A stretch of DNA of 64,000 bases from Calothrix anomala FACHB-343 (GCF_014696435.1 NZ_JACJQG010000024.1:50345-114344); one strand, 5' to 3'; counted from the first letter of the stretch, positions 17,940 to 27,345 are shown. The notes: generated by a model from the sequence alone, not told the origin. Numbers and translations: made by a program.

Positions 17940-18740
17940 TCAAACGTGGCTTTTAAGGGCGGCTATACCCCAAAAGATTAAATTGGGTTCTACAGTTAAA
18001 CGGGATGCGATCGCGGGATACAAAATTTGGAGATAATTGAATAGTAAAGTGCGATCGCCTCCTTTAATCGCAATCTTCCCTTCTGGATATAATTGCCACC
18101 ACGCTTCAATAAAGTCTTTGATTCCAGCTAACAGGGTATAAATCACACCGCTTTGAATCGCTTCTGCGGTACTTAAAGCGAAGCGTGGCGGAAGAGATAC
18201 AAGAGATTCTGTCTCTATTTGGGGTAATTGTCCGGTTTTTTGCCCTAAAGTTGCAAATTGCAAGCCCAAACCCGGTAAAATCGCTCCTCCCACTAAATAC
18301 TGGTTAGCATCCGCAGCTGTAAAAGTCAGTGCTGTTCCCGCATCAATTACCAGCATGGGAAATCCCCAAGTTTTACCCGCACCCCATAAAGCCAAAGCGC
18401 GATCGATTCCTAATGTAGGATAGATGTTTTTGAGGGGTATTTGCTCTAGGGTGATTACCCGCACATGAGGATAAGTTTGCCACAGTGCTGTTTGACTGGG
18501 AACTACAGAGGCGATGGTGAGGAGGGGGGGCAGGGAGCAGGGGGCAGGGAATGAAATTTCTGGGGGTAAGTCAGCCAGTGTGTGAGATTGTGCTAGTTGC
18601 TGGATGACTGATTCTGGTAAATATTCGGTATCCCAGGTACAGTCAAGCTTTGCGCCGATAAATAACGCCCAATGTAGCCGAGTATTGCCAATTTCCAATG
18701 CCAACCAAATATTGTCTGTTTTACCCACTTGTTCTTTCAC
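17940..18740 (-). CDS. coaX: Type III pantothenate kinase
   Basis: A 266-residue ASKHA-fold kinase that phosphorylates pantothenate, the first step of coenzyme A synthesis. Motifs: [13 protein letters not shown] (phosphate-binding loop), [23 protein letters not shown] and GGAILPGL. The start is GTG 18740. A short G-rich tract in the DNA (about 18523-18550, GGGGGGCAGGGAGCAGGGGG) encodes PAPCSLPPL between residues about 64 and 73. It looks like a small in-frame insertion of repeat DNA in a surface loop before TIASVVPSQ. Confidence 0.93.
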   Translation of the reverse strand: MKEQVGKTDNIWLALEIGNTRLHWALFIGAKLDCTWDTEYLPESVIQQLAQSHTLADLPPEISFPAPCSLPPLLTIASVVPSQTALWQTYPHVRVITLEQIPLKNIYPTLGIDRALALWGAGKTWGFPMLVIDAGTALTFTAADANQYLVGGAILPGLGLQFATLGQKTGQLPQIETESLVSLPPRFALSTAEAIQSGVIYTLLAGIKDFIEAWWQLYPEGKIAIKGGDRTLLFNYLQILYPAIASRLTVEPNLIFWGIAALKSHV

Positions 18741-18763
18741 GACTCCTAAATATCCTTCTTTGC

Positions 18764-18795
18764 AATGCCCAATGCCCCATGCCCCATGCCCAATT
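18764..18795. repeat. CCCAATG/CCCCATG array
   Basis: Four to five heptamer units lie immediately upstream of coaX and 106 bases before flv3. Confidence 0.85.
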
Positions 18796-18900
18796 TAATT
18801 TTCTTAAGTTACCTATAGATTTTTTAATAAAAATTTACAATCCTGCCATGTCAAAATAAAGTTAGAGGAAAATATACTCATTTTGTCAAGGAGGGGAGTT

Positions 18901-20625
18901 ATGGTAGCGCTCACCGAAAGAATTGAAAAAAGGCTAACCATTCAGACTGTGGATATTGCTGAAGATACTACAGCTATTCGCTCTTTGGACTGGGATCGCG
19001 ATCGCTTTGATATTGAATTTGGTCTGCAAAACGGTACAACTTACAATTCATTTTTGATTCGCGGTGAGCAGACCGTGCTTGTTGATACCTCCCATGAAAA
19101 GTTTCGTCAGCTATATTTTGATACGCTCACAGGGCTGATTAATCCTCAAGAAATTGATTATTTAATTGTCAGCCACACTGAGCCAGATCATAGCGGTTTA
19201 GTGAAAGATTTATTACAGATAGCACCGAATATTACTGTAGTTGCTTCAAAAGTAGCAATTCAGTTTTTGGAAGATTTGGTACATCAGCCGTTTAAACGCC
19301 GGATTGTCAAAAATGGCGATCGCTTGGATATTGGGAACGGTCATGAATTTGAATTTGTGATCGCCCCTAACCTGCACTGGCCGGATACTATCTTTAGTTT
19401 TGACCATAAAACGCAAACTCTCTACACCTGCGACGCTTTCGGGATGCACTATTGTACCGAAAGTACTTTTGATGAAGATTTAAAAGCAATTGAGGCGGAT
19501 TTTAAATATTACTACGAATGCTTAATGGGGCCGAATGCGCGGTCAGTACTGTCAGCTTTAAAGCGCATGGGCGAACTTCCCGAAGTAAAAATGATTGGTA
19601 CCGGTCACGGGCCCTTACTTTATCACAACGTTACCAAACTTACCGGACTTTACCGCAGTTGGAGTCAAACCCAACCCAAACCAGAAACAGTCATTGGCAT
19701 ATTTTACGTTTCGGAATACGGTCATAGCGATCGCCTCGCCCAAGCCATTGCCAATGGTATCAACAAAGCTGGGGTAGCGATAGAATGGGTAGATTTAGGT
19801 TCTGGCATTGATTTACAAGAACTGCGAGAATTAGTAGGTCGTTGTGCTGGGTTAGTGGTGGGTGTACCGCCGGTTTCCAGTTCTGCGAATATCCAAGCCG
19901 CCCTCAGCACCGTTTTAGGCTCTGTAAAAGAAAAGCAAGGCATTGGTATATTTGAAACTGGCGGCGGCGATGACGAACCAATAGATCCTTTATTAACTAA
20001 GTTCCGCAATTTGGGACTAACAACAGTTTTCCCTGCAATTCGCATTAAACAAACCCTCAGCGAAAACACTTATAAACAGTGTGAAGAAGCTGGTACAGAC
20101 TTAGCTCAGTGGGTAACACGCGATCGCAGTATTAAAGCGATGAAATCTCTGAGTGCTGACTTAGATAAAGCCCTGGGGAGACTTAGCGGCGGTTTATATA
20201 TCATCACCGCCAAAAAAGGCGATGTGAAGAGCGCCATGTTAGCTTCTTGGGTAGCCCAAGCCAGCTTTAAACCTCTAGGATTTTCCATTGCAGTCGCTAA
20301 GGATCGGGCGATTGAATCACTTATGCAAGTAGGCGATCGCTTTGTCCTCAACATCTTAGAAGAAGGCAATTATCAAACATTAATGAAGCACTTCTTAAAG
20401 CGATTCGCCCCTGGTGCCGATCGCTTTGAAGGCGTAAAAACCCAGCCAGCCGAAAACGGCGCACCCATCCTCACCGATGCCTTAGCTTATATCGAGTGCG
20501 AAGTCCAAAGCCGGATGGATTGCGGCGATCACTGGGCAGTCTACAGCACCGTCTCCGCCGGACGAGTATCTAAGTCAGAAGCCTTGACTGCTGTGCATCA
20601 TCGTAAAGTTGGTAACCATTACTAG
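18901..20625 (+). CDS. flv3: Flavodiiron protein, Flv3 type (class C)
   Basis: A 574-residue protein with three modules: a metallo-beta-lactamase-like diiron domain (1 to about 250), a flavodoxin domain (about 260-400, IGIFYVSEYGHSDRLAQAI) and a C-terminal flavin-reductase domain (about 430-574). The diiron motif H-x-E-x-D-H is intact (H92, E94, D96, H97), as in the catalytic Flv3/Flv4 types. With Flv1 it reduces O2 to water in a Mehler-like reaction using photosynthetic electrons. A strong AAGGAGG site at 18888-18894 sets the start at ATG 18901. The partner follows 167 bases downstream. Whether it is the vegetative (A) or heterocyst (B) paralogue cannot be read from the sequence. Confidence 0.93.
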   Translation: MVALTERIEKRLTIQTVDIAEDTTAIRSLDWDRDRFDIEFGLQNGTTYNSFLIRGEQTVLVDTSHEKFRQLYFDTLTGLINPQEIDYLIVSHTEPDHSGLVKDLLQIAPNITVVASKVAIQFLEDLVHQPFKRRIVKNGDRLDIGNGHEFEFVIAPNLHWPDTIFSFDHKTQTLYTCDAFGMHYCTESTFDEDLKAIEADFKYYYECLMGPNARSVLSALKRMGELPEVKMIGTGHGPLLYHNVTKLTGLYRSWSQTQPKPETVIGIFYVSEYGHSDRLAQAIANGINKAGVAIEWVDLGSGIDLQELRELVGRCAGLVVGVPPVSSSANIQAALSTVLGSVKEKQGIGIFETGGGDDEPIDPLLTKFRNLGLTTVFPAIRIKQTLSENTYKQCEEAGTDLAQWVTRDRSIKAMKSLSADLDKALGRLSGGLYIITAKKGDVKSAMLASWVAQASFKPLGFSIAVAKDRAIESLMQVGDRFVLNILEEGNYQTLMKHFLKRFAPGADRFEGVKTQPAENGAPILTDALAYIECEVQSRMDCGDHWAVYSTVSAGRVSKSEALTAVHHRKVGNHY

Positions 20626-20792
20626 GGGCTAGGGGCTAGGGACTAGAGACTAGGGGCTAGGGACTAGGGACTAGGGGCTAGGGAAGAGAGAAATATATCC
20701 AATGCCCCATGCCCAATGCCCAATGCCCAATGCCCAATGCCCAATGCCCCATGCCCCATGCCCCATGCCCTATGCCCTATTCCCCATGCCCT
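20626..20792. repeat. GGGGCTA then CCCAATG/CCCCATG arrays between flv3 and flv1
   Basis: The entire 167-base gap is tandem heptamer DNA: about nine GGGGCTA/GGGACTA units directly after the flv3 stop codon, then about ten CCCAATG/CCCCATG units reaching to within a few bases of the flv1 ATG. No conventional ribosome-binding site remains upstream of flv1. Confidence 0.92.
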
Positions 20793-22502
20793 ATGTCTAC
20801 TAAACCTCGTGACGTTCAAGTTTTCCCGATAGCTACAGATACCACCGTACTGCGATCGCGCAGTTGGTCAAGGTTAAGGTTTGAAATTGAATATGCCTTA
20901 GCTAAGGGTACAACAGCTAATTCATACATAATTCAAGGTGATAAACTCGCCCTAATTGACCCCCCTGGCGAAACTTTTACGCAAATCTACTTAAATGCTT
21001 TGCAGCAAAGATATGATGTCAAAGCTATTGAGTATGTAATTTTGGGTCATGTCAACCCCAACCGCGCCGCGACTTTAAAAGCGTTGCTAGAAGTCGCACC
21101 GCAAATTACCTTTGTTTGTTCTAATCCTGGGGCGATCGCTTTACGTGGGGCGCTAGAAAACCCAGACTTACCAATTCTGGTGATGCGGGGGGATGAAACC
21201 CTAAATTTAGGTAAGGGTCACGATTTACAATTCATCCCTACCCCTAACCCCCGCTATGCAGACCTCCTCTGCACCTATGACCCCCAAACGGAAATTCTCT
21301 ATACAGATAAGTTCTTTGGGGCGCATATTTGTGGCGATCAGGTGTTTGATGAAGGCTGGGAATCAATTAACGAAGACCGCCGCTATTATTTTGATTGTTT
21401 GATGGCTCCCCATGCCCGTCAAGTGGAAACAGCCCTAGATAAACTAGCCGATTTCCCCGCCAGAATTTACGCCACTGGACACGGGCCTTTGGTACGTTAT
21501 GCCTTAATTGAACTCACCAAAGCATACCGGGAATGGAGTCAGCAACAAACTTCCGCAGACTTGACAGTTGCACTAATTTATGCATCAGCGTATGGCAATA
21601 CAGCTACATTAGCTCAGGCGATCGCTCGCGGCATCACCAAAGCAGGTGTGGCTGTAGAATCGATTAACTGTGAATTTACAGATCCAGAAGATATCCGCGC
21701 GGCTGTAGAGAAATCTGCTGGCTTTGTCATGGGTTCCCCTACATTGGGAGGTCATGCACCCACGCCAGTACAAACAGCTTTAGGGATTGTCCTGGCCACC
21801 GCTACTAATAATAAACTTGCGGGTGTATTTGGCTCCTTTGGCTGGAGTGGTGAAGCCGTCGATTTAATTGAAAGTAAACTCAAAGACGCAGGTTATCGCT
21901 TTGGTTTTGACACCATCCGCGTCAAATTCAAACCCAACGATGTCACCTTGCAACTGTGCGAACAAGCCGGAACCGACTTTGCGCAAACATTGAAGAAAGC
22001 GAAAAAAGTGCGATCGCAAAGCGTACCCGCCACCACTGTAGAACAAGCAGTAGGGCGAATTGTTGGTTCTCTATGCGTTCTCACAGCCAAGCAAGACGAT
22101 ATATCCAGCGCCATGCTAGCCTCCTGGGTAGCGCAAGCTAGCTTTAGTCCCCCTGGCTTAACCATAGCCGTAGCTAAAGACCGCGCCGTCGAATCCCTAA
22201 CACACACAGGGAATCAATTTGTCCTAAATATCCTCAAAGAAGGAAATCATTTAGGCTTGATGAAACACTTCCTCAAACCCTTCGGCCCCGGACAAGATAG
22301 ATTTGCTAATGTCGCCACACAAGAAGCTGAAAACGGTTCTCCCATTCTTAATGATGCATTAGCATATTTAGAATGTTCTGTCAAGAACCGCATGGAATCC
22401 GGCGATCATTGGCTAGTTTATGCAACTGTCGAGAATGGCAAAGTGCTAAATCAAGACGGTGTTACAGCAGTGCATCATCGCAAATCCGCGACTCATTATT
22501 AA
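20793..22502 (+). CDS. flv1: Flavodiiron protein, Flv1 type (class C)
   Basis: A 569-residue homologue of the preceding gene with the same beta-lactamase-like, flavodoxin and flavin-reductase modules. The diiron ligand motif is degenerate: HVNPNR at residues 86-91 replaces H-x-E-x-D-H, the hallmark of Flv1/Flv2-type subunits that pair with a ligand-intact partner. I start at ATG 20793 (MSTKPRDVQVFP). The frame is open further upstream, but only through CCCAATG repeats that encode meaningless MPNAQCP units. Flv1 and Flv3 act as a heteromeric O2 photoreduction enzyme. Confidence 0.92.
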   Translation: MSTKPRDVQVFPIATDTTVLRSRSWSRLRFEIEYALAKGTTANSYIIQGDKLALIDPPGETFTQIYLNALQQRYDVKAIEYVILGHVNPNRAATLKALLEVAPQITFVCSNPGAIALRGALENPDLPILVMRGDETLNLGKGHDLQFIPTPNPRYADLLCTYDPQTEILYTDKFFGAHICGDQVFDEGWESINEDRRYYFDCLMAPHARQVETALDKLADFPARIYATGHGPLVRYALIELTKAYREWSQQQTSADLTVALIYASAYGNTATLAQAIARGITKAGVAVESINCEFTDPEDIRAAVEKSAGFVMGSPTLGGHAPTPVQTALGIVLATATNNKLAGVFGSFGWSGEAVDLIESKLKDAGYRFGFDTIRVKFKPNDVTLQLCEQAGTDFAQTLKKAKKVRSQSVPATTVEQAVGRIVGSLCVLTAKQDDISSAMLASWVAQASFSPPGLTIAVAKDRAVESLTHTGNQFVLNILKEGNHLGLMKHFLKPFGPGQDRFANVATQEAENGSPILNDALAYLECSVKNRMESGDHWLVYATVENGKVLNQDGVTAVHHRKSATHY

Positions 22503-22505
22503 TTG

Positions 22506-22565
22506 AGTGTTAACTTAAGGCAAAACCCCAATTATACCTCGCTCCCATGTTTTGCATGGGAGTTT
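22506..22565. repeat. Partial copy of the TGTCAACTTAA element
   Basis: GTGTTAACTTAAGGCAAAAC followed by GCTCCCATGTTTTGCATGGG matches the left end of the elements at 53774 and 16359, including the first hairpin. The rest of the element is absent. It begins 3 bases after the flv1 stop codon. Confidence 0.7.
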
Positions 22566-22605
22566 AGAGCAATTAGAAAATAATAAGACGAAAAATCAAG
22601 TTTAT

Positions 22606-22662
22606 TAGCCTGCGTAGGCAGGCTTGGTTTGTATAGCCTCACCCTTATAGGGTGTAGGTGCA
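22606..22662. repeat. Dispersed structured repeat (GCCTGCGTAGGCAGGC), copy 1
   Basis: Contains the hairpin GCCTGCGTAGGCAGGC and then CACCCTTATAGGGTG. Related copies lie near 24582 and 45140. It sits in the 423-base gap before the glycine-zipper gene; the remaining part of that gap (22663-22925) shows nothing recognisable. Confidence 0.75.
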
Positions 22663-22925
22663 AGATATCAGCGATCGCAACGCACCGACAACCATCAACA
22701 ATTCAAAGTCTGTTAACCTACAGCACAACACACCCTGCGAAGTTACATAGAGTGTTAGAAGTTACCCATGAATGGGAATACTGAAACTAGTACAGCAATG
22801 TGGATATAAAGCGAAATTCAATCAAAATAGCCGAAAAGCCTACTTTATAAGCTTGGATAATTTTGAGTTTTAGCTTCCGCGTAAGTGTACTAGGTTATCA
22901 GTAAGCTTCTTCATCCATCCTCAAT

Positions 22926-24458
22926 ATGACACAGCTAAATACTCTCGAACTGGCTAAACAGGGTGATGCAAACGCCATTAACACTTTGATAATTGAGTGG
23001 TTAGGCTTACCCAGCATTACAGCAAAAACTAGCCTGAAACAAGATTGTTTACAGGTAATGCTAGAGTCAGAAAATATCCCAGAGCAAAATTCATTAGTAC
23101 CGCTAATTCATCATGGATTAAGTGATTTAGGTAGCCAAACTTTTAAAAAGGTCAAAATATTTGGGCGAGAAGCTGGTGAAGATTTTCCTGATTGGCAACA
23201 AGAATTAGAATTACAGCCAGATTCATCTGCGTCAACGCTTCAAGCAGATGTTGTCACCGAATCCGTCACAGTAGTCACCACAACAAAAGAAGATAGTCAA
23301 TTATCTATAAAAGAACCATCTTTCTTTGACTCATTATTTGGGGTAGTAGCAGGTACAGCAGATGCAGTAGGTAGTGCAGCTTTTCACACTGGACAGGCGG
23401 TTGCAGGAGCCGCTATGGGAATTGGTGGAGCTATTGGTGGTGTAGCTTGTGGTGTAGCAGATGGTGCTGTACAAACTGGACAGGCGGTTGCAGGAGCCGC
23501 TATGGGTGTTGGTGAAGCTATTGGTAGTGCTGCGATACAAGCAACACAAGTAGCAGGACAAGCACTAGCAATCGTCGGTAATAATCCCCCGTTGAGATTA
23601 GCAATCAAATCTTTAAATCAGGATTGGTTGAATCCCTTTATCGAAAAGATAGATATAGTTAAGGCTGAGGCTGCTGTCAAAAAGTTACAGCAAGAACACC
23701 CCAATCAAAAACCAGGAGAAATTGCTCATCATTTGATGTTGGAAAAAGCTGTTTTTGCTGGAGGAACAGGACTAGCTAGCAGTCTAGCGCCAGGACAAGC
23801 CGCAGCCATGTTTGCTGTCGATTTTGCGGCTACGGCTGCATTATCAGTGGAGTTAGTTTATCAAATTGCTGCTGCTTATGGGATGAATTTAACAGATAGC
23901 GAACGAAAATCTGAAGCTGTAGCAATTTTTGGTTTAGGTATAGGTGGAAAGACAGCAATCAAAGCAGGGTTAGGTTTGCTGCGAAATCTACCAGTAGCAG
24001 GTGCAGTAATTGGTGCTAGTTCCAATGCAGTCATGATTTATGCCTTGGGTTATGCTGCTTGTCAATTTTATGAAGCAAAGCAAAATCCCTTAACCTTACA
24101 AGCAACATTAGTAGATGCTCAGATAGAAAGCGAAAGATATCTCGAAGCTGCTATATCCCAAGAAAAAATTATGGATCAAATTTTAGTTCATATTGTTTTA
24201 GCAGGTAATCCAAATAAATCTTGGGAAGAGATTCTGCCAGAATTGCAAACCGCTAATCTCAGTCCGGCATCAATCGATGCGATCGCTACTAATATTAAAT
24301 CACCACCATCTTTAGACAGTTTACTTAAGCAAGTTAACAGTGATTTTGCTGTACCTCTAATAGCTCAATGCCATAGAATTGCTCATTTAGATGGAGTAAT
24401 TACACCAGCAGAAGCTAAGGTAATAGAGACAATTAAACAAAAGCTCAACCGTAATTAA
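22926..24458 (+). CDS. Large glycine-zipper protein with TerB-like C-terminus
   Basis: A 510-residue protein of unknown function. The N-terminal 90 residues resemble a small cyanobacterial domain found in front of varied proteins (TLELAKQGDANAINTLI, then FGREAGEDFPDWQQEL). Residues about 140-215 are a Gly/Ala zipper with an internal duplication (TGQAVAGAAMGIGGAIG, repeated as TGQAVAGAAMGVGEAIG). Residues about 280-400 have hydrophobic, potentially membrane-inserting helices. The C-terminus (AHLDGVITPAEAKVIETIKQ) resembles a TerB/EF-like helical turn. Association with membranes is likely, but the role is open. It is flanked by repeats and stands alone. Confidence 0.72.
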   Translation: MTQLNTLELAKQGDANAINTLIIEWLGLPSITAKTSLKQDCLQVMLESENIPEQNSLVPLIHHGLSDLGSQTFKKVKIFGREAGEDFPDWQQELELQPDSSASTLQADVVTESVTVVTTTKEDSQLSIKEPSFFDSLFGVVAGTADAVGSAAFHTGQAVAGAAMGIGGAIGGVACGVADGAVQTGQAVAGAAMGVGEAIGSAAIQATQVAGQALAIVGNNPPLRLAIKSLNQDWLNPFIEKIDIVKAEAAVKKLQQEHPNQKPGEIAHHLMLEKAVFAGGTGLASSLAPGQAAAMFAVDFAATAALSVELVYQIAAAYGMNLTDSERKSEAVAIFGLGIGGKTAIKAGLGLLRNLPVAGAVIGASSNAVMIYALGYAACQFYEAKQNPLTLQATLVDAQIESERYLEAAISQEKIMDQILVHIVLAGNPNKSWEEILPELQTANLSPASIDAIATNIKSPPSLDSLLKQVNSDFAVPLIAQCHRIAHLDGVITPAEAKVIETIKQKLNRN

Positions 24459-24507
24459 ATCACAATTCCATATACCTAACTTGCCTTTGCAGCCTGTGTT
24501 AAACTAG

Positions 24508-24638
24508 CCGCATCCTGAATGGATGACGGCTAATATTAATTAAATCGCATCATCCCAATTCAATATGAAGATGCATATAATCTAGCCTGCGCAGGCAGGC
24601 TTTGTAATTATAGCCCCACCCTTGAGGGTGAGGGCGTT
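24508..24638. repeat. Composite structured repeat, copy 2
   Basis: First GCCGCATCCTGAATGGATGA then CGGC, an imperfect hairpin, and then AGCCTGCGCAGGCAGGC and CACCCTTGAGGGTG hairpins. The same order of modules is seen at 45088-45215. It lies between two convergent genes. Confidence 0.75.
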
Positions 24639-24665
24639 AATGTGCAGCCTCACAGATAATTGGTA

Positions 24666-25919
24666 TTACACCCTTGTAACTAACTTGCGCCGCAGGAAAT
24701 CCAATGCACCACAGGCACTAACATAGCGAATATAAGCACGAGTGCGCGTTGAGCCAAAGCGATACTCAATACTTGTGACTTCATCCTTCGGCCCGGCTAA
24801 ACCCACATAAACCAAACCTACAGGCTTTGTATCACTCCCCCCTGTTGGGCCTGCAATACCAGTGACACCTAATCCCCAAGTTGTAGACAGGCGGGTTTTG
24901 ACTCCCAGCGCCATTTGTTCAGCAACAGTAGCACTCACAGCGCCAAATTTATCTAAATCCTCTGGGTTAACGCCTAACATACCCACTTTCACGGAGTTGT
25001 CATAAGAAATTACACCACCCCAAAAGTATTCCGAACTACCAGAAATATCAGTTAACATCTGCCCTAATCCTCCACCAGTACAGGATTCCGCTACTGATAG
25101 AGTTTCTCCCGATGCCTGCAATAACTTACCCACTACCACAGCTAAGGTATCATTATCCACACCGTAATAATCTAAGCCAGCAATTTCTCTGATTTCTTTT
25201 TCAATCGGTGCAATTAAATCTGCTGCTACTGCTTCCGAAGCCGCCTTAGCAGAAACTCTCAATCTCACTTCTCCGTTACCCGCGTAAGGCGCAACTGTGG
25301 GATTAGTTAAATCAAAGTAAAAGGAGACTTTTTCTGCCAAAGCCGATTCACCAATTCCCCAAAACCTTAAACTACGGCTGTAAATAATTTCTTGACCCCA
25401 ACCTTGGCTTTTGAGAAAAGGTACTGCGGTTTCTTCCCACATCCGATACATTTCCGAGGGTACGCCGGGGAAGGTTAAAATTGTTACTCCTGGACGAGGT
25501 TGCCAAATAATTCCTGGTGCTGTGCCTGTGGGATTAGGTAAAATATCTGCACCTTGGGGAATCAAAGCTTGTTTGCGGTTATTAGCGCTCATTACCCGAC
25601 CCCGTTGGGCAAATTTCGCCGTCATATCTTCAATAATTTCCGGCTTTTCTACCAAAGGCGCGCCAAAAAAATCAGCGATGGTTTCGCAGGTAAGATCATC
25701 TGGGGTGGGGCCTAGTCCACCTGTAAAAATTAAAATTTGTGCCCTAGAAGTAGCAATATCCATAACTTGCTTGAGTCGTTCAACATTATCTCCAACTACG
25801 GTTTGATAGTGATGGGGAATACCTAATTGGGCTAATTGTTTGGCTAAATATTGAGCATTGCTGTTGAGAATATCCCCTAACAGCATTTCTGTACCCACAC
25901 AAATAATTTCTGCACTCAT
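24666..25919 (-). CDS. cinA: CinA family protein (MoCF domain plus nicotinamide-nucleotide amidase)
   Basis: A 417-residue protein in the usual two-domain arrangement. The N-terminal MoCF-like domain (EIICVGTEMLLGDILNSNA, TGGLGPTPDD) is linked to ADP-ribose or NAD-related pyrophosphatase activity. The C-terminal PncC-type domain (about 255-410: SVAESCTGGGLGQMLTDISG and GVTGIAGPTGG) deamidates NMN in pyridine nucleotide salvage. The name comes from competence studies, but a role in DNA uptake is not implied. The ATG at 25919 opens straight into the conserved strand. It is transcribed leftward toward the repeat at 24508. Confidence 0.95.
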   Translation of the reverse strand: MSAEIICVGTEMLLGDILNSNAQYLAKQLAQLGIPHHYQTVVGDNVERLKQVMDIATSRAQILIFTGGLGPTPDDLTCETIADFFGAPLVEKPEIIEDMTAKFAQRGRVMSANNRKQALIPQGADILPNPTGTAPGIIWQPRPGVTILTFPGVPSEMYRMWEETAVPFLKSQGWGQEIIYSRSLRFWGIGESALAEKVSFYFDLTNPTVAPYAGNGEVRLRVSAKAASEAVAADLIAPIEKEIREIAGLDYYGVDNDTLAVVVGKLLQASGETLSVAESCTGGGLGQMLTDISGSSEYFWGGVISYDNSVKVGMLGVNPEDLDKFGAVSATVAEQMALGVKTRLSTTWGLGVTGIAGPTGGSDTKPVGLVYVGLAGPKDEVTSIEYRFGSTRTRAYIRYVSACGALDFLRRKLVTRV

Positions 25920-26033
25920 AGATTTTGATTTTAAATTATATGAATCCCTGTTTAAACCTGCTTCCGCAATGGGGAGAGGTTGAGAAAACCTGGAAATTCA
26001 GGAATCAAATTTTAACAAAAAAGATTTATTATT

Positions 26034-27074
26034 TTACCGCGAAAGCTTCCAAACTCGCCAAATAGCAAAGCTAATAACTGAAGTAGCTGCAAAAGCGTAT
26101 GTCATACCACTAGGGATACCAGCAATAGCTAATGCTAAACTGCCCACCCAGAGGGTTAAAGAATAAATAAATAATACTGTCCAACGATGGGATAAACCAG
26201 CCTTGAGTAAGCGATGATGCAGATGGCTTTTATCTGCTGTAAAGGGAGATTTACCGCTATGCAATCTAGTTAAAATCACGGCTGACATATCGACAATGGG
26301 AACCGCGAGAATTAAGTAAGGCAATAATACTGCTGTAAAAGCGGGAATTTTCACCAAACCAATTACACCTACAGAGGCTAGAGTAAAGCCCATAAAATAA
26401 GCCCCGCCATCTCCCATAAAGATTTGTGCGGGGTTGAAGTTGTAGCGGAGAAATCCTAGTGCTGCACCAGCCAAGGCGGCGGCTATGAGGGCGGCGGCTG
26501 GTTGGTTCATAAACAGGGCGACAACCAACATGACTAAAGCTGCAATTCCCGATACCCCAGCCGCTAATCCATCTAAACCGTCAATCCAGTTAATAGCATT
26601 TACCATCCCCACTAGCCAAATGACTGTTATCGGTAAACTCAGCCAGTATAGATTCACAATGCCGACATAGGGAATGGTAACAAAATCTATACTTACGCCC
26701 GCTTTCCATGCGCCAGCTGCAATAATAATTTGCATCAACAGACGCGACAAGGGTGACAAGTTCAGCAAGTCGTCGGCTAAACCAATGAGAAAGAAGCCGA
26801 GACCGCCTAAAGTGACACCCCAAATTTGCCATTCCTTGTCTGGTGGTAGGCTGCCAAATCCACCTAACCACCAGACAATGAGTAAAGAGGTAACTGTCCC
26901 TGCGAAAATCGAAACTCCTCCCAGGCGTACCATTGGGCGTTGATGGACTTTGCGTCCGCCAGGCTGGTCTACATTTCCACTTTTTATACCAATGTTCCTG
27001 ACATCTGGTGTAGTCCAGAGAACGACTACAGCAGCCATGAGGAAGGAAATCAGATGATAAATCTGAGGAGGCAT
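26034..27074 (-). CDS. WecA/MraY-like polyprenyl-phosphate sugar-phosphate transferase
   Basis: A 346-residue polytopic membrane protein of glycosyltransferase family 4, which transfers a sugar phosphate such as GlcNAc-1-P to undecaprenyl phosphate to begin polysaccharide assembly. Signature segments: PGGRKVHQRPMVRLGGVSIF, the Asp-rich loop IGLADDLLNLSPL, NAINWIDGLDGLAAG, and the HLHHRLL motif with the late DMSAVILTRLHSGKSPF loop. About ten membrane helices are apparent. I start at ATG 27074 (MPPQIYHLIS); an in-frame TTG at 27131 would add 19 unconserved residues. It could serve cell-wall, teichoic or exopolysaccharide synthesis. Confidence 0.9.
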   Translation of the reverse strand: MPPQIYHLISFLMAAVVVLWTTPDVRNIGIKSGNVDQPGGRKVHQRPMVRLGGVSIFAGTVTSLLIVWWLGGFGSLPPDKEWQIWGVTLGGLGFFLIGLADDLLNLSPLSRLLMQIIIAAGAWKAGVSIDFVTIPYVGIVNLYWLSLPITVIWLVGMVNAINWIDGLDGLAAGVSGIAALVMLVVALFMNQPAAALIAAALAGAALGFLRYNFNPAQIFMGDGGAYFMGFTLASVGVIGLVKIPAFTAVLLPYLILAVPIVDMSAVILTRLHSGKSPFTADKSHLHHRLLKAGLSHRWTVLFIYSLTLWVGSLALAIAGIPSGMTYAFAATSVISFAIWRVWKLSR

Positions 27075-27149
27075 CTGTATTTTCAAAAGGTAAGTTTTCA
27101 GACAAGATTCGGGGCTAGGGACTGTTTTCAAACTCTAAATTAGACTTAA

Positions 27150-27345
27150 TTGTAGGTTGGGTTGAGGAACGAAACCCAACATTTACGTCACTTCGTTGGG
27201 TTGCGTCTACTTTCTGCAACCTACTTTCGGGGTTTGAAAACACGCCCTAGGGGCTAGGGACTAGAGAATTAGGGGTTAGGGAATAAGAAGATAAGTCTTT
27301 ATACCCAATGCCCAATGCCCCATGCCCAATGCCCAATGCCCTATA
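27150..27345. repeat. GTAGGTTGGGTT palindromic repeat followed by GGGGCTA and CCCAATG arrays
   Basis: The element GTAGGTTGGGTTGAGGAACG to GCAACCTAC (about 27151-27230) has inverted GTAGGTTG/CAACCTAC ends and internal GGGTT/AACCC pairs. GGGGCTA-type units (27247-27280) and CCCAATG/CCCCATG units (27303-27340) follow, the last reaching the glyA stop codon. Confidence 0.8.

Noticed and set aside
20709-20792. N-terminal extension of flv1 (MPNAQCP units)
   Set aside because: The residues are coded by CCCAATG repeats; conserved sequence starts after ATG 20793.
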